A stretch of DNA of 64,000 bases from Streptomyces sp. NBC_00377 (lineage in GTDB: Bacteria > Actinomycetota > Actinomycetes > Streptomycetales > Streptomycetaceae): assembly GCF_036075115.1 (NCBI RefSeq), contig NZ_CP107958.1, positions 1,488,001-1,552,000 on the forward strand, written 5' to 3'. The position numbers and the translations under genes were made by a program. Position 1 is the first letter of the stretch. Each line of letters opens with the position of its first letter. The notes under the pieces were generated by a model, which searched no databases, was not told the DNA's origin, and saw nothing but the letters and a program-made list of their open reading frames with translations. Of this stretch, positions 43,356 to 52,878 are shown piece by piece.

Positions 43356-45551
43356 TCAGCGGCCGTCCGTGAAGGTCTCCCCCTTCTCGGCCTTCTCCAC
43401 CAGCAGCGCCGGCGGGGTGAAGCGGTCGCCGTAGCGTTCGGCGAGCTGACGTGCGCGGGCCACGAACCCGGTGAGCCCGTCACCCACCTCGGCGTCGCCC
43501 TCGTAGCCGTTGACGTACTGAAGGACACCGCCGGTCCAGCCGGGGAAGCCGATGCCGAGGAGGGAGCCGATGTTGGCGTCCGCGACGGACGTCAGAACGC
43601 CCTCTTCGAGGAGCTTGACGGTGTCGAGGGCCTCGGCGAAGAGCATGCGCTCCTGCATGTCCCTGAAGGGGATCTCGGCCCCCGCGCGCGTGAAGTGCTC
43701 ACGCAGGCCCGGCCACAGACGGGTCCGCCCGCCGTCCTCGCCGTACTCGTAGAAGCCGGCGCCCCCACTGCGGCCGGTGCGGCCGAACTCGTCGACCATG
43801 CGGTCGATGACGGCCTCTGCGGGGTGCCCCGGCCAGGTGCCGCCCGCCTCCTCCACGGCCCGCTTGGACTCGCCCCGGATCTTGCGCGGGAGGGTGAGCG
43901 TCAGCTCGTCCACGAGGGACAGGACCTTGGCCGGGTAGCCCGCCTGGGCCGCCGCCTGTTCCACGGACGCGGGCTCGATGCCCTCGCCGACCATGGCGAC
44001 GCCCTCGTTGATGAAGTGGCCGATCACCCGTGAGGTGAAGAAGCCGCGCGAGTCGTTGACGACGATCGGCGTCTTCTTGATCTGCCGGACCAGGTCGAAG
44101 GCGCGCGCGAGCGCTTCGTCGCCGGTGCGCTCGCCCTTGATGATCTCGACGAGCGGCATCTTGTCCACGGGCGAGAAGAAGTGCAGTCCGATGAAGTCGT
44201 CCTGCCGCTCGACGCCCTCGGCGAGCGCCGTGATCGGCAGGGTGGAGGTGTTGGAGCACAGCAGGGCGTCGGGGGCGACGACCTGCTCGATCTCCTGGAA
44301 CACCTTGTGCTTGAGGGCGGTGTCCTCGAAGACGGCCTCGATCACGGCGTCGCAGCCGGCCAGATCCTGGGGGTCGGCGGTGGGCGTGATGCGGGCGAGC
44401 AGCGCGTCGGCCTTCTCCTGCGTCGTACGGCCGCGGGAGACGGCCTTGGCGCACAGGTTCTCGGAGTAGGCCCTGCCCTTGAGGGCGGCTTCCAGGGAGA
44501 CGTCCTTCAGAACGACGTCGATGCCCGCGCGGGCGCACGAGTAGGCGATGCCCGCGCCCATCATCCCGGCGCCGAGGACGGCCACCCTGCGGACCTGGCG
44601 GGGTGTGACGCCCCGGGGGCGGCTGACGCCGGAGTTGACGGCCTGGAGGTCGAAGAAGAACGCCTGGATCATGTTCTTCGACGTCTGTCCGGCGGCCAGC
44701 TCTACGAAGTAGCGGGCCTCGATGACCTGCGCGGTCTCGAAGTCGACCTGGGCGCCCTCGACGGCCGCGGCGAGGATGCTGCGCGGAGCCGGGTACGGGG
44801 CGCCGGCGGTCTCCTTGCGCAGGCTGGCCGGGAAGGCGGGCAGGTTGGCGGCGAACCTGGGGTTCGACGGGGTGCCGCCCGGGATGCGGTAGCCGGGCCT
44901 GTCCCAGGGCTGCTGCGACTCGGGGTTCGCGTCGATGAAGGCGCGGGCCTTGGCGAGCAGGTCCTCGGGGGTGTCGGCGACCTCGTCGACCAGGCCGTTC
45001 TCGAGGGCTCGCCGCGGGCTGTACTGGGTGCCCTTGAGGAGGACCTTGAGGAGGGCGTCGGTGATGCCCAGCAGCCGGACGGTGCGCACGACGCCGCCAC
45101 CGCCGGGGAGCAGGCCGAGGGTGACTTCGGGGCAGCCGATCTTCGAGCCGGGCGCGTCCAGGGCGACGCGGTGGTGGCAGGCGAGGGCGAGCTCGTAGCC
45201 GCCGCCGAGGGCCGCGCCGTTCAGGGCGGCGACGACCGGCTTGCCGAGGGTCTCGATGCGGCGGAGGTTGCGCTTGATCTCCAGCCCGCCGTCCAGCAGT
45301 TCCTGGGCCGTCGCGGGGGTGACCCGGATGAGGTCGCGCAGATCCCCGCCGGCGAAGAACGTCTTCTTTGCGGAGGTGAGGATGATGCCCCGGACGGAGT
45401 CCTTCTCGGCCTCCAGACGGTCGGCGACCGCGGCGAGCGAGGCGCGGAACGCCGCGTTCATGGTGTTCGCGGACTGGTCGGGGTCGTCCAGGACGAGGGT
45501 GACGAGGCCGGTGCGGTCCTGTTCCCAGCGGATGGTGGTGCTCTGTGTCAT
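43356..45551 (-). CDS. Bifunctional 3-hydroxyacyl-CoA dehydrogenase / enoyl-CoA hydratase (FadJ-type)
   Basis: 731 aa from the ATG at 45551, which follows GGAG. The N-terminal crotonase part has KKTFFAGGDLRDL and ALNGAALGGGYELALACH; the dehydrogenase part has the NAD motif VAVLGAGMMGAGIAYSCA, the catalytic His in FIGLHFFSPVDKMP and the C-terminal 3HCDH domains. It carries out the two middle steps of beta-oxidation. The thiolase gene lies just upstream, with 40 bp between, and is the usual partner subunit. Confidence 0.94.
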   Translation of the reverse strand: MTQSTTIRWEQDRTGLVTLVLDDPDQSANTMNAAFRASLAAVADRLEAEKDSVRGIILTSAKKTFFAGGDLRDLIRVTPATAQELLDGGLEIKRNLRRIETLGKPVVAALNGAALGGGYELALACHHRVALDAPGSKIGCPEVTLGLLPGGGGVVRTVRLLGITDALLKVLLKGTQYSPRRALENGLVDEVADTPEDLLAKARAFIDANPESQQPWDRPGYRIPGGTPSNPRFAANLPAFPASLRKETAGAPYPAPRSILAAAVEGAQVDFETAQVIEARYFVELAAGQTSKNMIQAFFFDLQAVNSGVSRPRGVTPRQVRRVAVLGAGMMGAGIAYSCARAGIDVVLKDVSLEAALKGRAYSENLCAKAVSRGRTTQEKADALLARITPTADPQDLAGCDAVIEAVFEDTALKHKVFQEIEQVVAPDALLCSNTSTLPITALAEGVERQDDFIGLHFFSPVDKMPLVEIIKGERTGDEALARAFDLVRQIKKTPIVVNDSRGFFTSRVIGHFINEGVAMVGEGIEPASVEQAAAQAGYPAKVLSLVDELTLTLPRKIRGESKRAVEEAGGTWPGHPAEAVIDRMVDEFGRTGRSGGAGFYEYGEDGGRTRLWPGLREHFTRAGAEIPFRDMQERMLFAEALDTVKLLEEGVLTSVADANIGSLLGIGFPGWTGGVLQYVNGYEGDAEVGDGLTGFVARARQLAERYGDRFTPPALLVEKAEKGETFTDGR

Positions 45552-45591
45552 GACGGGGTCTCCGTTGAAGTGTGTGGGTTCCGCTGGGTGG

Positions 45592-46806
45592 TCAGACACG
45601 CTCGACGATGGTGGCGATGCCCATGCCGCCGCCGACGCAGAGGGTGGCGAGGCCGTAGCGCTTGTCCTGGCGCTCCAGTTCGTCGACGAGCGAGCCGAGG
45701 ATCATCGCGCCGGTGGCGCCGAGCGGGTGACCGAGGGCGATGGCGCCGCCGTTGACGTTGACCTTGTCCAGGGACAGGCCCATGTCCCTGGCGAAACGCA
45801 GGACGACCGCCGCGAACGCCTCGTTGATCTCGACGAGATCGATGTCGTCGATGGTCAGACCGGCCTTGGCGAGGGCCTTGCGGGTGGCCGGAGCGGGGCC
45901 GGTGAGCATGATCGTCGGCTCGGAGCCGGAGACCGCGGCGGAGACGATCCGCGCACGGGGGGTGAGTCCGTACCGCTCGCCGACCTCCTGGGAGCCGATC
46001 GCGACGAGGGAGGCGCCGTCGACGATGCCGGAGGAGTTGCCCGCGTGGTGGACGTGATCGATCTTCTCCACCCAGTGGTACTTCTGGAGGGCCACCGCGT
46101 CGAAGCCGCCCAGCTCGCCGATGTCGGCGAAGGACGGCTTCAGCTTGCCGAGCGAGTCGGCGGTGGTGCCGGGGCGCGGGTGCTCGTCGTGGTCGAGGAC
46201 CACGAGGCCGCTGCGGTCCTTCACCGGCACCACGGAGCGGTCGAAGCGGCCCTCCTTCCAGGCCGTCGCCGCCCGCTCCTGCGACAGGGCCGCGTACTCG
46301 TCGACATCGCGCCGCGAGAAGCCCTCGATGGTGGCGATGAGGTCGGCGCCGATGCCCTGCGGCACGAAGTTGACGGCCAGGTTGGTCATCGGGTCGTTGA
46401 ACCAGGCGCCGCCGTCCGAGGCCATGGGCACCCGGGACATCGACTCCACCCCGCCCGCCAGGACGAGGTCCTCCCAGCCCGAGCGGACCTTCATGGCGGC
46501 CAGGTTGACGGCCTCCAGGCCCGAGGCGCAGAAGCGGTTCTCCTGCACGCCCGCCACGGTGTCCGGCAGGCCGGCCGCGATCGCGGCGATGCGTGCGATG
46601 TCGGAGCCCTGGTCGCCGACAGGGCCGACCACGCCGAGCACGATGTCGTCGATCGCGGCCGGGTCGAGGCCGGGGAAGCGGCTGCGCAGTTCGTGGATGA
46701 GGCCGACGACGAGATCGATGGGCTTCGTGCCGTGCAGGGCGCCGTTCGCCTTGCCGCGCCCGCGCGGGGTGCGGATCGCGTCGTACACGTACGCTTCGGT
46801 GCTCAC
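45592..46806 (-). CDS. Acetyl-CoA C-acyltransferase (thiolase)
   Basis: 404 aa, GTG start at 46806. The nucleophilic Cys is in [14 protein letters not shown], with [15 protein letters not shown] carrying the catalytic His and [11 protein letters not shown] carrying the second Cys. It cleaves 3-ketoacyl-CoA to acetyl-CoA and a shortened acyl-CoA. It precedes the FadJ-type gene and follows a CoA-transferase gene by 39 bp, so the three form a fatty-acid degradation operon. Confidence 0.95.
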   Translation of the reverse strand: MSTEAYVYDAIRTPRGRGKANGALHGTKPIDLVVGLIHELRSRFPGLDPAAIDDIVLGVVGPVGDQGSDIARIAAIAAGLPDTVAGVQENRFCASGLEAVNLAAMKVRSGWEDLVLAGGVESMSRVPMASDGGAWFNDPMTNLAVNFVPQGIGADLIATIEGFSRRDVDEYAALSQERAATAWKEGRFDRSVVPVKDRSGLVVLDHDEHPRPGTTADSLGKLKPSFADIGELGGFDAVALQKYHWVEKIDHVHHAGNSSGIVDGASLVAIGSQEVGERYGLTPRARIVSAAVSGSEPTIMLTGPAPATRKALAKAGLTIDDIDLVEINEAFAAVVLRFARDMGLSLDKVNVNGGAIALGHPLGATGAMILGSLVDELERQDKRYGLATLCVGGGMGIATIVERV

Positions 46807-46845
46807 TGGTAAGCCTTTCGGGAGGGTGGGCCGTGCCGGGCGCGG

Positions 46846-48216
46846 TCAGTCGCCCTGATGCGGGAAGTCCCCGACGGGGAACTTCGCGGTGGTTCCGACA
46901 GGTGTGGTCGCAGGGGCCTTCGGAGCGGTCCCGGGAAGGTCCTCGCCGGTCGGCGCGAGGGGCTCCGCGGAGCTCTCCGCGGTCGCGCCGGAAGGCTCCG
47001 CGGCGGCCTTCGCGCGGAGGCCGGCGGGCGGCTCGGCACCGGCCGTCCCGGGACTCCTCACCGGTGGCTCCGCACCCTCGGTCGCCAGGTCCGCGAGGAG
47101 CCCGGGTACGTCCCAGTCGCGGGCCACCTCACGGGTGTCGGCGCCGGGTCGCGCGGGCCCGGTGCGGACGGCCGTCGGCGTCGCCGAGAAACGGGGTGCG
47201 GGGGCCGGCTGGGTGATGCCGCCGTGGTCGGTGAAGGTGCCGCGGGCCACGAGATGAGGGTGGTGCGGGGCCTCGCGCAGCGACAGCACCGGCGCCACAC
47301 ACGCGTCGGAGCCCTCGAACACGGCGGTCCACTCGTCCCTGGTGCGGGACCTGAAGCGGGCGGCGACGGCCTCGCGCAGTTCGCCCCAGCGCGTCCAGTC
47401 CGTGCGGGCCCCGTGGACGTCCTCGAGGCCGAGGAGGTCCACGAACGTGTCGTAGAAGCGGGGCTCCAGGGCGCCGACGGCCATGTACCCGCCGTCGGCG
47501 GTCTCGTAGGTGCCGTAGTACGGGCAGCCCCCGTCCAGCAGGTTGGCGGCGCGCCGGTCCTGCCAGCCGCCGGCGGAGAGCATGCCGTGGATCATCGCGG
47601 ACAGATGGGCGGTGCCGTCGACGATGGCCGCGTCGACGACCTGGCCGGTGCCGCTCACGCGCGCGTGGTGCAGCGCGGCGAGCACGCCGACGACGAGGTA
47701 GAGGGAGCCTCCCGCGAAGTCGCCCAGCAGGTTGGCGGGGACGGGCGGCGGCCGGTCCGGGGAGCCGATCATGCCGAGCGCGCCGGTGACGGCGATGTAG
47801 GACACGTCGTGACCGGCGCGGTCGGCGAGCGGACCGTCCTGGCCCCAGCCGGTCATCCGGCCGTAGACCAAACGGGGGTTGCGGGCGTGGCAGTCCTCGG
47901 GACCGATGCCCAGTCGCTCGGCGACACCCGGCCGGTTGCCCTCGATCAGTACGTCGGCCCGGGCGGCGAGGTCGAGCACGCGCGCGGGGCCGTCCGGCGC
48001 CTTCAGGTCGACGACGACCGAGCGCTTGTTGCGGTTGGTGACGTCGTGGGCGGCGTCGATGGCGAGGACGGCGCCGCCGGGGCGGTCCACGCGGACGACG
48101 TCCGCGCCGAGGTCGGCCAGCAGCATGCCCGCGAAGGGGCCGGGGCCGATCCCGGCGAGTTCCACCACGCGCACGCCCGTGAGCGGGCCGTGCCCGGCCG
48201 TCCGTCCCGTTGTCAT
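46846..48216 (-). CDS. CaiB/BaiF-type CoA-transferase (alpha-methylacyl-CoA racemase-like)
   Basis: 456 aa from the ATG at 48216, with AAGGGGG upstream. Class III CoA-transferase landmarks are VRVVELAGIGPGPFAGMLL and DLGADVVRVDRPGG; the latter two and GHDVSYIAVTGAL (Asp) fit racemase-like members. The last 75 residues, from about 380 on, form an Ala/Pro/Glu/Thr-rich tail not usual in the family. Racemisation of branched-chain acyl-CoA before beta-oxidation fits the operon with thiolase and FadJ. Confidence 0.9.
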   Translation of the reverse strand: MTTGRTAGHGPLTGVRVVELAGIGPGPFAGMLLADLGADVVRVDRPGGAVLAIDAAHDVTNRNKRSVVVDLKAPDGPARVLDLAARADVLIEGNRPGVAERLGIGPEDCHARNPRLVYGRMTGWGQDGPLADRAGHDVSYIAVTGALGMIGSPDRPPPVPANLLGDFAGGSLYLVVGVLAALHHARVSGTGQVVDAAIVDGTAHLSAMIHGMLSAGGWQDRRAANLLDGGCPYYGTYETADGGYMAVGALEPRFYDTFVDLLGLEDVHGARTDWTRWGELREAVAARFRSRTRDEWTAVFEGSDACVAPVLSLREAPHHPHLVARGTFTDHGGITQPAPAPRFSATPTAVRTGPARPGADTREVARDWDVPGLLADLATEGAEPPVRSPGTAGAEPPAGLRAKAAAEPSGATAESSAEPLAPTGEDLPGTAPKAPATTPVGTTAKFPVGDFPHQGD

Positions 48217-48295
48217 CCAGCCCCCTTGCTGTGACACAACCGATGTAACACCAGTGATGCTAAGAACGTGTTCCAGCGGGCACAAGAGGTGAGCG

Positions 48296-48309
48296 AGCAA
48301 GCGCTTAGA
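48296..48309. promoter_or_regulatory. Candidate TetR-type operator in a divergent beta-oxidation promoter
   Basis: AGCAAGCGCTTAGA is an imperfect 14-bp palindrome around AAGCGCTT, located between the CoA-transferase operon (start 48216) and the divergent reductase gene (start 48400). Acyl-CoA metabolism genes of actinomycetes are often under TetR repressors that use similar dyads. Regulator unknown. Confidence 0.35.
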
Positions 48310-48399
48310 CACTTTAGGGGCACCTGCCGTCGGCCTCCGTACCGCTCACGCTAGCCTCAGCCACCGACAGCGGCGCGGGCTGCACGACGAAGGGGTGTC

Positions 48400-49572
48400 A
48401 TGAGCAGGCTGAAAAGGTCGGACCGTCCGTACGACATCGTGCTCTTCGGGGCCACCGGCTTCGTGGGGGCACTCACCGCCGAGTACCTCGCGGCCCACGC
48501 GCCCGCGGAGCTGCGCTGGGCGATCGCCGGCCGGAGCCAGGAGAAGCTGGAGCGGCTGCGGGAGCGGCTCGGCGTGGACGTCGGGGTGCTGCGGGCCGAC
48601 GTCGGCGACCCGGCGTCCCTGCGCGCCCTGGCGGAGCACGCGCGCGTGGTGGCCACGACGGTGGGCCCCTACGTGTCGTACGGCGAGGAACTCGTGGCGG
48701 CCTGCGCGGACACCGGCGCCGACTACCTCGACCTCACCGGCGAGCCGGAGTTCGTGGACCTGGTGTACGTCCGGCACGACGCACGCGCGCGAGAGACCGG
48801 CGCCCGGCTGATCCACGCCTGCGGCTTCGACTCCGTCCCGCACGACCTGGGCGTGTACTTCACCGTCCGCCAGCTTCCCGAGGGCGTACCGCTCAGCGTG
48901 GACGGCTTCGTGACCGCCGACGCGGCCTTCTCCGGCGGAACCTTCGCCTCCGCCCTGGGCCAGTTCGCCCGCGGCCGGCAGATGATGTCCGCCGCGCGGG
49001 AGCGCGGACGGCACGAACCCCGCCTGATCGGCCGTCGGGCCGCCGCTCCGGTGGGAGCGCCCCGGTTCGCCCCCGAGGTCGGCGCCTGGGCGCTGCCGCT
49101 GCCGACCATCGACCCGCAGATCGTGCTGCGGTCGGCCAGGGCGCTGCCGCGCTACGGCCCCGACTTCCGCTACCGGCACTACGCGGCCGTACGGCGGCTG
49201 CCCGTCGCCGTGGGCGGTGTCGCGGCGGTCGGGGCGCTCGTCGCCGCGGCCCAGCTTCCGCCCGCGCGGCGCTGGCTGTCGGACCGGCTCGGCCCCGGGG
49301 AGGGGCCGAGTGCCGAGAAGCGGGCGCGGAGCTGGTTCTCGGTGCGCTTCGTCGGCGAGGGCGGCGGCCGGCGGGTGTGCACGGAGGTCGCGGGCGGCGA
49401 CCCCGGCTACGACGAGACGGCGAAGATGTTCGCGGAGGCGGCGCTGGCCCTGGCCTGCGACGATCTCCCGCCGACCGCGGGACAGGTGACGACGGCGGTG
49501 GCGATGGGCGAGGCGCTCACCGGGCGGTTGACCCGGGCGGGTGTCCGCTTCCGCGTCGCGGCCCGCCGCTGA
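48400..49572 (+). CDS. Saccharopine-dehydrogenase-like trans-acting enoyl reductase family protein
   Basis: 390 aa, ATG at 48400 with GAAGGGG upstream. The NADP fold starts DIVLFGATGFVGALTAEYLA and continues with GRSQEKL; a hydrophobic stretch at about 265-285 (VAVGGVAAVGALVAAAQL) may be membrane-associated. The family includes the trans-acting enoyl reductase of mycobacterial phthiocerol synthesis, but most members have no proven role. It is divergent from the fatty-acid degradation operon. A lipid-related reductase is likely, but the substrate is unknown. Confidence 0.85.
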   Translation: MSRLKRSDRPYDIVLFGATGFVGALTAEYLAAHAPAELRWAIAGRSQEKLERLRERLGVDVGVLRADVGDPASLRALAEHARVVATTVGPYVSYGEELVAACADTGADYLDLTGEPEFVDLVYVRHDARARETGARLIHACGFDSVPHDLGVYFTVRQLPEGVPLSVDGFVTADAAFSGGTFASALGQFARGRQMMSAARERGRHEPRLIGRRAAAPVGAPRFAPEVGAWALPLPTIDPQIVLRSARALPRYGPDFRYRHYAAVRRLPVAVGGVAAVGALVAAAQLPPARRWLSDRLGPGEGPSAEKRARSWFSVRFVGEGGGRRVCTEVAGGDPGYDETAKMFAEAALALACDDLPPTAGQVTTAVAMGEALTGRLTRAGVRFRVAARR

Positions 49573-49596
49573 TCCTCCCCCTGCCGGGCGCGCGGC

Positions 49597-49743
49597 TCAG
49601 AGCGGCCACTGCACGAGCGTGTAGATCATCCCGACGATCCAGCCGAGACCGGACAGGACGGCGAGGATCAGCGCGGCGTTCACGGCACGCTCGACGGGGC
49701 GGCCGGGGTCGGCGAGGGGCTTCGGAGCACGGTGCGTCGTCAT
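49597..49743 (-). CDS. Small single-pass membrane protein
   Basis: 48 aa from an ATG at 49743. A basic, Pro-rich N-terminus (HRAPKPLADPGRPVERA) is followed by one membrane helix (NAALILAVLSGLGWIVGMIY). It is convergent with the reductase gene 24 bp away. No family is recognised and no partner is apparent. Confidence 0.6.
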   Translation of the reverse strand: MTTHRAPKPLADPGRPVERAVNAALILAVLSGLGWIVGMIYTLVQWPL

Positions 49744-49960
49744 GGGCCCCAGCCTGCCGAGCAGGCTCGGGTCGCACATCCGTACGCGTACTCAGACGGC
49801 GTACTCAAACAGCGCGTTGAGACAGCGCATGCGGACGGCAGACGTCGCTTCTCGAGCTCGCGCGAGGCACTCGACGGCCGCTCGGACCGCGGTGGTGCAG
49901 AGCGCGTTCAGCGGCCGGGAAGCTCATACCCGTGCCGGCCGGCGCTTCGACGACGGCCGG

Positions 49961-50656
49961 TCAGTGACGGACGGCCGCCTCCCGGAGGGCGCGTCGGCAC
50001 AGTGCGTCGGCTCTCCGGGTCGTCTCCGGGAGACGGAACCGCGGGGTGAGCGCGAGGGTGTGGGCGCAGGCGTCGTCCAGGGTGACGCGATGGCCGACGG
50101 ACACGAAGACCGGCTTCACGCCGTCCCTCGTGCGCAGCGCACGCCCCACCTCGTCGCCGCCCGCCAGCAGCGGGGACGTCGATCCGCGTGGGGTGTCCGG
50201 GTCGTCGTGGACGAAGGTGAACGGGTTCTTGGCGACGCCGATCGTGGGCAGGCCGGTGAGGACCCCCAGGTGGCTGGCCAGGCCGAAGCGGCGCGGGTGG
50301 GCCAGACCGTAGCCGTCGCAGACGACCAGGCCGGGCGGGCCGGGCAGGGCTTCCAGGGCGGCGAGCACGGTGGGTATCTCGCGGAAGGCGAGCAACCCGG
50401 GCACGTACGGGAAGGAGATCCGCCCGACGGCGGTGGCCTCCGCGACGACTTCGAGGCTCGCCGCGTCCAGTACGACGGCCGCCGCCGCGACGACGTCACG
50501 CTCGTCGTCGTAGGCGACGTCGACCCCCGTCACGTGTCCGGTCCCGGGCGGCGGACCCGGTTCGTCCAGCACCACCCGGGCCCGCAGTTCGTCCTGGACG
50601 GCGCGGGCCGCCTGCTCGGTCGCGGGCCAGCCCGCGGGAATGTCTACGGTCGTCAT
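49961..50656 (-). CDS. nfi: Endonuclease V
   Basis: 231 aa. Active-site motifs are TGVDVAYDD (first metal-binding Asp), ISFPYVPGLLAFREIPTVL (wedge and PYxPGxLxFRE) and VVCDGYGLAHPRRFGLASHL (DGxGxxHPRxxGxASHxG). It cleaves near deoxyinosine, at the second phosphodiester 3' to the lesion, in DNA, and inosine RNA in some members. Length and motif order are normal. It is a single gene and lies about 60 bp upstream of the next minus-strand ORF. Confidence 0.95.
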   Translation of the reverse strand: MTTVDIPAGWPATEQAARAVQDELRARVVLDEPGPPPGTGHVTGVDVAYDDERDVVAAAAVVLDAASLEVVAEATAVGRISFPYVPGLLAFREIPTVLAALEALPGPPGLVVCDGYGLAHPRRFGLASHLGVLTGLPTIGVAKNPFTFVHDDPDTPRGSTSPLLAGGDEVGRALRTRDGVKPVFVSVGHRVTLDDACAHTLALTPRFRLPETTRRADALCRRALREAAVRH

Positions 50657-50717
50657 CGTGCGGACGAGCGTACGGCTCCCGGTGGCCGGCCCGCGATCGG
50701 GTTCCGGAGCGGCCGGG

Positions 50718-51047
50718 TCAGCCCTTGCCGCCGAGCGCGCGCTGCAACTGGCTCTTGTTCATGTCCGAGCGGCCCTTCACGCCCTTGCGCCTGGCCTCCT
50801 CGTAGAGCTGGTCGTAGGTGGGCCCCTGCGAGCCCTTCCCGGACCGCTGGCCGCCCCGCTTGCCGGACGACATGTCCTGCGTGGACGTGCGGCCGGCGGT
50901 CTTCGACTCGCCGGACCGGGCGCGCTCCTTGTTGACCGTCCGGGCCGCGATCTCCTTCGCGCGGCCGGCGCTCTCTCCCCGGTCCTGCGCGCTTTCCTTG
51001 ATGTGCTCGTACTGACGCTCCCGCTTGGGGCTGGAACCGCGTGGCAT
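50718..51047 (-). CDS. Small highly charged basic protein (Rho_N/plasmid-stabilisation-type)
   Basis: 109 aa, Lys/Arg/Ser/Gly-rich and largely disordered. It starts MPRGSSPKRERQYEHIKESA and ends with a fold resembling the Rho N-terminal helix domain (YDQLYEEARRKGVKGRSDM then SQLQRAL). Similar proteins in Streptomyces are annotated as plasmid stabilisation proteins or ChaB-like, mostly by history. It could bind nucleic acid. No toxin partner is visible, so a stabilisation role is not supported here. Confidence 0.7.
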   Translation of the reverse strand: MPRGSSPKRERQYEHIKESAQDRGESAGRAKEIAARTVNKERARSGESKTAGRTSTQDMSSGKRGGQRSGKGSQGPTYDQLYEEARRKGVKGRSDMNKSQLQRALGGKG

Positions 51048-51096
51048 GTGGACTCTCCTTCCGTGTCCGCGCCCACCCGGGTACCCCGTAAACGGC

Positions 51097-52206
51097 TCAG
51101 CTCTCCAGGCGGGCCACCCGACCCTGTTCGCCGGCGGCCCAGCAGCCGAGGTCGGGCGTGCAGTCCACGGTGTCGTACGAGCCCGTGTCGAGGGTGCGCC
51201 AGGTGCGGCCGGCGTCGGAGGTGAGGTCCGTGCCGGTGGGACCGACCGCGAGGGCTGCGGAGCGGCTGTGCGGCAGCCAGGCGACGCCGGAGCGGTAGGC
51301 GGACGGGGGTGCGGCGGACGGCCGCCAGGTGCGGCCCGCGTCGCCGGTCGCGGCAGCGGCCCGCGGGGAGGGCTGGTCGGCGCGGTAGTCGCCGCCGACG
51401 GCGAGGCCGTGGGCGCGGTCGCGGAAGGCGAGGGCGAAGACGCCGCGCGCGGGATCCCCGGCGGGGACCGGGGTGTCGGTGGCCTTCCAGGTCAGTCCCC
51501 GGTCGGACGAGTGCAGCACACGCGCGTGCGCGCCGCCGCCGGTGGCCAGCCAGACGTCCTTCGCCCCGGCGGAGACCAGGCACTGGCCACTGGCCGCGAA
51601 GCCCGCCTCACCGGCCAGGGCGGCCGGCATGCCGTCGTCCGGCAGCACCTTCCAGGAACGGCCGCCGTCGCCGGTCGACAGGATGCGGAACTTCCCGTCC
51701 ACCGGGTCGCTCATGGCGAGGCCGTGGCGGCTGTCGAAGAACGTCAGGCAGTCGTAGAAGGCGCGCGCGTCGGTGTTGCGGAAGGACTCCGTCCAGGACC
51801 TGCCGCCGTCCTCGGTGCGGTACACGCGCGACGCCTCCCCCTCGCCGATGGCGAGCACCACGGCGCGGCGCGCGTCGAACGCCTCGATGTCCCGGAACTG
51901 GAGGTCGGCGGCGCCGGGCGGTGAGACGTTCCGCCAGGTCCCACCGCCGTCGGTGGTGCGCAGGACGGTGCCCTGGGTGCCGGCCACCCACGCCGTGTCC
52001 CGGTCGACCGCCGCGAGGCCCCGGAACCGTACGCCGGTCGTGCCGGTGTCCTTGAGGTCCCAGTGCGGTGGCGCGGAGCCCGGTGTCCGCGCCTGCGCGG
52101 GCAGGGCGGTCAGGAGCGCGAGCGCCGCCCCGCAGACCGCCGCCGCCACCCGGCCACCCGTACGTGCTGTGAGAACCGTGCGTCGCGTCTTCCCCAAGCG
52201 CCTCAT
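51097..52206 (-). CDS. Secreted BNR/Ycf48-like beta-propeller protein
   Basis: 369 aa from the ATG at 52206. A signal peptide (RVAAAVCGAALALLTALPAQA) leads into repeated BNR units: TTDGGGTWRNV, TEDGGRSWTES, STGDGGRSWKVL, SSDRGLTWKA and TGDAGRTWRP, spaced about 45-60 residues as in a beta-propeller. Such secreted proteins are often labelled oxidoreductases without proof. It may bind extracellular ligands or assist assembly. It is a single gene with a 50-bp gap to the basic-protein gene downstream. Confidence 0.82.
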   Translation of the reverse strand: MRRLGKTRRTVLTARTGGRVAAAVCGAALALLTALPAQARTPGSAPPHWDLKDTGTTGVRFRGLAAVDRDTAWVAGTQGTVLRTTDGGGTWRNVSPPGAADLQFRDIEAFDARRAVVLAIGEGEASRVYRTEDGGRSWTESFRNTDARAFYDCLTFFDSRHGLAMSDPVDGKFRILSTGDGGRSWKVLPDDGMPAALAGEAGFAASGQCLVSAGAKDVWLATGGGAHARVLHSSDRGLTWKATDTPVPAGDPARGVFALAFRDRAHGLAVGGDYRADQPSPRAAAATGDAGRTWRPSAAPPSAYRSGVAWLPHSRSAALAVGPTGTDLTSDAGRTWRTLDTGSYDTVDCTPDLGCWAAGEQGRVARLES

Positions 52207-52428
52207 GGCGGGCGAAGCTAGTCCACGGCTTCGGTGCCGTCCAGATGCCCTCGTCCGCCTCGGCGGTCCCGAGGGGTGCGGGAGGAGAAGTGAGTGACTC
52301 CCGTGCATGAAGGCGGTGACCGAGGTCACTAGGAACGGGTGTGCACGGATCGGCCGGTTCCGGCGTCTCTTCCAGTGTCCGGACGCACCGCCCGGAAGAT
52401 CGTCCCGCCGTCGCGAGGGAGCAAGGCG

Positions 52429-52845
52429 TTGTCCACCGTCATCGAGCAGCCCGTAGAGGCACGTCTGGTCGCCGCCGCGCCTCGGATGCAGACCATCCCC
52501 GCCATCCTGTGCTACGACCGCCAGGACCCCTTCGCCGTCCGTATGACCTTCCCCGCTCCGGCCACCCTGGAGGGCGTCGAGGTCTGCTGGACCTTCGCCC
52601 GTGACCTGCTCGCCGCGGGCCTGCACGACGCCGAGGGCCACGGCGACGTCCGGGTACGTCCCTACGGGTACGGCCGTACGGTGCTCGAGTTCCACGCGCC
52701 CGAGGGCACCGCCGTCGTGCACGTCCACTCGGCGGACATCCACAGCTTCCTGCTGGCCACGAACGAGTTGGTGCCCACGGGCACGGAGGGACGGCAGCTC
52801 GACCTCGACCACGACCTGGCGGAGCTGATGCGGGACGCCGCTTAA
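52429..52845 (+). CDS. ssgD: SsgA-like sporulation/cell-division protein (SALP)
   Basis: 138 aa from a TTG at 52429 with GAGGGAGC upstream. It shows the SALP pattern: a central CYDRQDPFAVRMTFPAP, VCWTFARDLLAAGL and VRVRPYGYGRTVLEFHAP with SADIHSFLLATNELV. SALPs guide septum placement and wall remodelling in morphological development and are found only in sporulating actinomycetes. The ssgD assignment rests on context and memory of the S. coelicolor gene order, and is less certain than the family. The next gene has its own promoter. Confidence 0.85.
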   Translation: MSTVIEQPVEARLVAAAPRMQTIPAILCYDRQDPFAVRMTFPAPATLEGVEVCWTFARDLLAAGLHDAEGHGDVRVRPYGYGRTVLEFHAPEGTAVVHVHSADIHSFLLATNELVPTGTEGRQLDLDHDLAELMRDAA

Positions 52846-52849
52846 TCCG

Positions 52850-52878
52850 TTGACAGCCGTTCCGGACCCTCCTACGGT
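52850..52878 (+). promoter_or_regulatory. Vegetative-type promoter for the ABC-F leader
   Basis: TTGACA (52850-52855) and TACGGT (52873-52878) are spaced 17 bp, a good match to HrdB-type promoters. Transcription would start near 52885, giving a leader of about 230 nt ahead of the ABC-F start codon. Confidence 0.6.

Noticed and set aside
50718-51047. Toxin-antitoxin or plasmid maintenance system from the plasmid-stabilisation-like label
   Set aside because: No partner gene, no replication or partition genes, and the protein is just a small basic Rho_N-like polypeptide.
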